Positions 61,499 to 64,000 of a stretch of DNA of 64,000 nucleotides are shown here, in pieces. Every line of letters starts with the position of its first letter. Within the stretch, counting starts at the first letter, position 1. The notes beneath the pieces were generated by a model. That model ran no database searches, was not told the origin of the DNA, and was given only the letters and a program-made list of their open reading frames with translations. The stretch covers positions 434,001 to 498,000 of the forward strand of contig JAGVRJ010000008.1 in the NCBI GenBank assembly GCA_019059635.1, given 5' to 3'. The DNA comes from Proales similis. Taxonomy: Eukaryota; Rotifera; Eurotatoria; Ploima; Proalidae. A program made the translations under genes and the position numbers.

Positions 61499-62684
61499 CT
61501 AATGCGGCATGAAATCGCCACTGGGCTTGACAAATAGCGGCGACATGAACGTGCTGAAGCGGCCGCCGTCCAACTGAGTGCTCTCACGGCCAAACGTGCC
61601 AGTGGTCGAAGTTCTCTCGCTCTGGTCGACACTGCTGCGCATTGAATGCATTCTCGACTCGCCACGTTGCATTGAGCTGGCGGCTTTAAGTCGCAGCGAC
61701 GGGTAAAAGTTCAACGAGTTCTTGTCGAACAATGAGTGCATTTTAAGCGTCTCAAGGTTACTGCTCATACTGTTTATGAACTGATCGAATTCGTTAGGGG
61801 CCGAGACGGGCGCCATCAGTCCTTGGTCCGGAGCAGCAGAGGCAGCATTCACGCCGACTGCCTGCGGACTGGTCAAGAATCCAGACGACTGGGTGCTGTT
61901 GAGATTGCTTGTTAGCAGTGGAGTTCGAGGCCCGGTGCACACACTCGCGCTGCCCGTGCTCAAGTAAATGTCGCTCGTCTGATTGAACGTTCTGGTTTTG
62001 CCCAATGGCGGCAGGTCGAGAACTGTGCTTGTGCTCATCATGTTGCCGCCGAAGCCGTTGAGTCGAATCTCGCTGTCGCGCGTCAGACGCCCGCCGCCAA
62101 GCATTTCATCGTCTTCCAAGCACACGGTCAGCTCGTTGGTTTTGGGCGAGCTGCTCGTGTAGCTGCTGCCACTTCCGCTTGTGTGGCAGCTTCGTCTGCA
62201 AGTGTCCGAGAAGTCGCGCGCGGGGTCAAACTCAGACTTTTCAAAGCTTCCTCGCTTGCCAGGACTTTTGCTTCGCTTGCGCGCATAGTAGAAGCACACA
62301 GTGCAAGTGACCGCAATGATGGCCGTCACAAGCACAATGGTGACGCAAGCGATCAAGAGATTTATGCTTTTGACGAGAGCGCTTGATCAGAGAGTGCAAC
62401 GATTGCCAAGGTCCTCAAACTTACTTGGGCGAAAACGACGGAGTGAACACTTCGGCCAATTGGGTGCGTTGAGTAGATGCGGTTTGCCGAGTGAGAAAAA
62501 CTTGCGTACGAGTGGAGGAAGAGACCGTGCTGGACTGGATGTCGGGCGAGCTGGGCATCGAACAGCACATCTTGCCGCCCTCCGGCGTCTCACAGCAGAA
62601 TTTGTCCGGCGGACAAGGAAAGCCGTCATTGTAGAGGCCGTGTCTGTCGTAGAATGAGCTGCAGTAGCGCTCAACTGCGTCCAT
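61499..62684 (-). CDS. Cys-rich single-pass membrane protein, Shisa-like (N terminus uncertain)
   Basis: Two exons join at a donor near 62427 and an acceptor near 62371. The ectodomain has CSSFYDRHGLYNDGFPCPPD followed by KFCCET and GGKMCCS, a paired-Cys pattern like that of Shisa and related small membrane adaptors. A Ser/Thr stalk follows, then a transmembrane helix (LLIACVTIVLVTAIIAVTCT), a basic stop (YYARKRSK) and a Ser/Thr-rich cytoplasmic tail of about 250 residues. No signal peptide precedes the Cys-rich part from the ATG at 62684. An in-frame TGA lies just before it, but GACGCAG at 62670-62676 could be an acceptor, so a signal-peptide exon upstream is likely. Function unknown; Shisa members retain receptors in the secretory pathway. 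Only the layout supports the family. Confidence 0.6.
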
Positions 62685-64000
62685 ATTTCAGCCAGTCGAT
62701 GCTACCAAGTGAAATCTCTAAAATCTGAACGAGCTATAATTAAGAGAATGAAAAATGAAGTTTTTATCGAGGATTAGGTCAAAGACATGCGGATTGCACA
62801 GTGTGCAAGACTAATGGGTCTGAGAGGCCCCAGAGGTCTGAACATAAAATTTTATGACAGGCCATCGACGTCTAACTCACTCCCTCTTTCACTCTCTCTC
62901 TCTCTCTCATTCTGGATCAGCCACTCGGCGCGCCTGACTTGAGAGCTCTAGCGTGGTGTGCACGTCGTTCGCATCATTCGTCATGCTTGTTGAGTTGATA
63001 GGCCACCGAAGTGGATTGAGGCCGAGTATCTTGTCGTCACAAGGTGATAAGAAAGTGTGCGCGGGTGTGCAAACAAGAGAAATGGCGCGAGCAACCAAGG
63101 AAGTCCTGACTCTCGACCAAAAGCGAATGCTCGCAGTTGGCTGTGAGGCCACTCGGTTTGGTCAACACAGCTCTTGTATTTAATTAAATAAAAGTAAATT
63201 AGAGAGAGAGAGAGAGAGGAAGAGCGCACGAGGGTGCAAGGTTCGAAGGGCAGATAAAGACGAACGTGCTTTTGGACGCGTTCTAATCAAATAGAATGGC
63301 GGCCAGTTATTTCACGCGCAGGCGCTAGGCAGGAAGCGGAACATTAAGTGTTGAGGATTATTGACGGACGGATATCTGGGGAGAAGTTTGATGCGTCTGT
63401 GCCGATTGAGGAGGTGCTCGGCCATCGTTTATCTCACTTGGAGCATTCGGAATGAATTAAGAAGCGGCCAGTGAATCGTTTGATAATTGCACATGGATGC
63501 TCATCAGCCCCATCACGGGCATCATCATCATCCTGGGTCATCCACTCTCTTTCGTTTTACGATTGCAAGTGCCCTCACAGCTCCTGTCGATGTTGTTGTT
63601 GTTGTTGTTCGGGGATTCTTCTAGTTGATGCACTTGCGGGGCTCCGATTGGCGTTGAGCGCGATGATAGAGCAGCAGCGAATGTTTTAATCAATCAATTA
63701 GGCCGATCGCTTTCTCCACAGCACACAAATATAATCATTGGGCGGGGAGACTGCGCGAGATGAGAACGAGAGCACTTGCCGGGCTTTTTTTCTCGCCTCG
63801 ACTAGACTAAATAAAAAGCGAACTGTTTGTTTGCAGGTGTTGAAGATGAAGTAACCGATGGCCGTCGATTGAGACCGTCTAACGCCCAGATCTGGGCCAG
63901 TTCAGCTGGCCCAGTTGGTCGTCCCGCTAGGAACCATCACACAAACAGAGCGTCGCGTCGGAATTTGTTCTAATCGAAATGATAAAAGCAGAGGCAGTGG
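62685..64000. other. right end of the window, no gene recognised
   Basis: This lies upstream of the Cys-rich membrane protein and may hold its first exon and promoter. CT and GA tracts occur near 62892-62908 and 63201-63220, and a TTG run near 63593-63610. No family motif is present in any frame. Confidence 0.45.

Noticed and set aside
62907-63229. Candidate signal-peptide exon for the Cys-rich membrane protein
   Set aside because: No frame here shows a basic start, hydrophobic core and matching donor phase, so I did not attach one.
63236-63250. GGTTCGAA resembling a tRNA B box
   Set aside because: The bases after it do not complete the B box, no A box lies at the right distance and no cloverleaf can be drawn.

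Overview
This is a gene-dense stretch of nuclear DNA from an animal. The genes encode typical metazoan proteins (POLR1C, DNA polymerase eta, CCT6, ATG14, WDR26, PTPN9/MEG2, SMAP, LAS1L, NOP2, ERH, COG1, KXD1, DPP8/9, RPB7, a myosin-tail protein). Nearly all are cut by many very small GT-AG introns, mostly about 54-66 nt and as short as 31-37 nt, and the standard code is used. CpG and TCGA are common, which argues against heavy CpG methylation. A probable CFAP107 homologue (a protein inside ciliary doublet microtubules) suggests motile cilia or flagella, which makes nematodes and most mites unlikely. I read the window as a small bilaterian invertebrate with a compact genome, perhaps a spiralian. 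The phylum cannot be fixed from the sequence alone.

Layout. 1-5.2 kb: the N-terminal piece of a ZNFX1-like helicase (-) and an intronless MATH-BTB (SPOP-like) gene (-) with large low-complexity inserts. 5.2-11.6 kb: a long gene-free region of GA/CT, CA and GC simple repeats. 11.6-15.7 kb: POLR1C and POLH (-). 16.2-23.7 kb: CCT6, ATG14 and WDR26 (+). 24.4-27.3 kb: PTPN9 (-). 28.2-29.5 kb: SMAP ArfGAP (+). 29.7-40.75 kb: a head-to-tail run of six minus-strand genes, transcribed in the order KXD1, COG1, an unrecognised basic/coiled protein, ERH, NOP2, LAS1L. 41.2-44.3 kb: DPP8/9 (+). 44.6-45.6 kb: a small degenerate MLK-type kinase (+), convergent with and almost touching CFAP107 (-, 45.6-46.6 kb). 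46.6-51.2 kb: no clear coding. 51.2-53.6 kb: an SH2 protein with a tensin-type SH2 domain (+). 55.9-59.7 kb: a 995-residue myosin-rod/paramyosin-like protein (+). 60.3-61.1 kb: RPB7 (+). 61.5-62.7 kb: a Cys-rich single-pass membrane protein (-). The rest to 64 kb shows no gene.

Most genes are housekeeping: RNA polymerase subunits (RPAC1, RPB7), ribosome assembly (NOP2, LAS1L), chaperonin, autophagy, ubiquitin ligase substrate recognition (WDR26, SPOP-like), Golgi and lysosome traffic (COG1, SMAP, KXD1) and translesion synthesis. No mobile element, CRISPR array, rRNA or convincing tRNA was seen. Exon borders were worked out by hand from splice signals, reading phase and remembered family alignments. 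For POLR1C, POLH, CCT6, ATG14, WDR26, PTPN9, SMAP, ERH, NOP2, CFAP107, the kinase, the myosin-rod gene and RPB7 the exon lengths close in frame exactly. DPP8/9, COG1, LAS1L and KXD1 are approximate inside.
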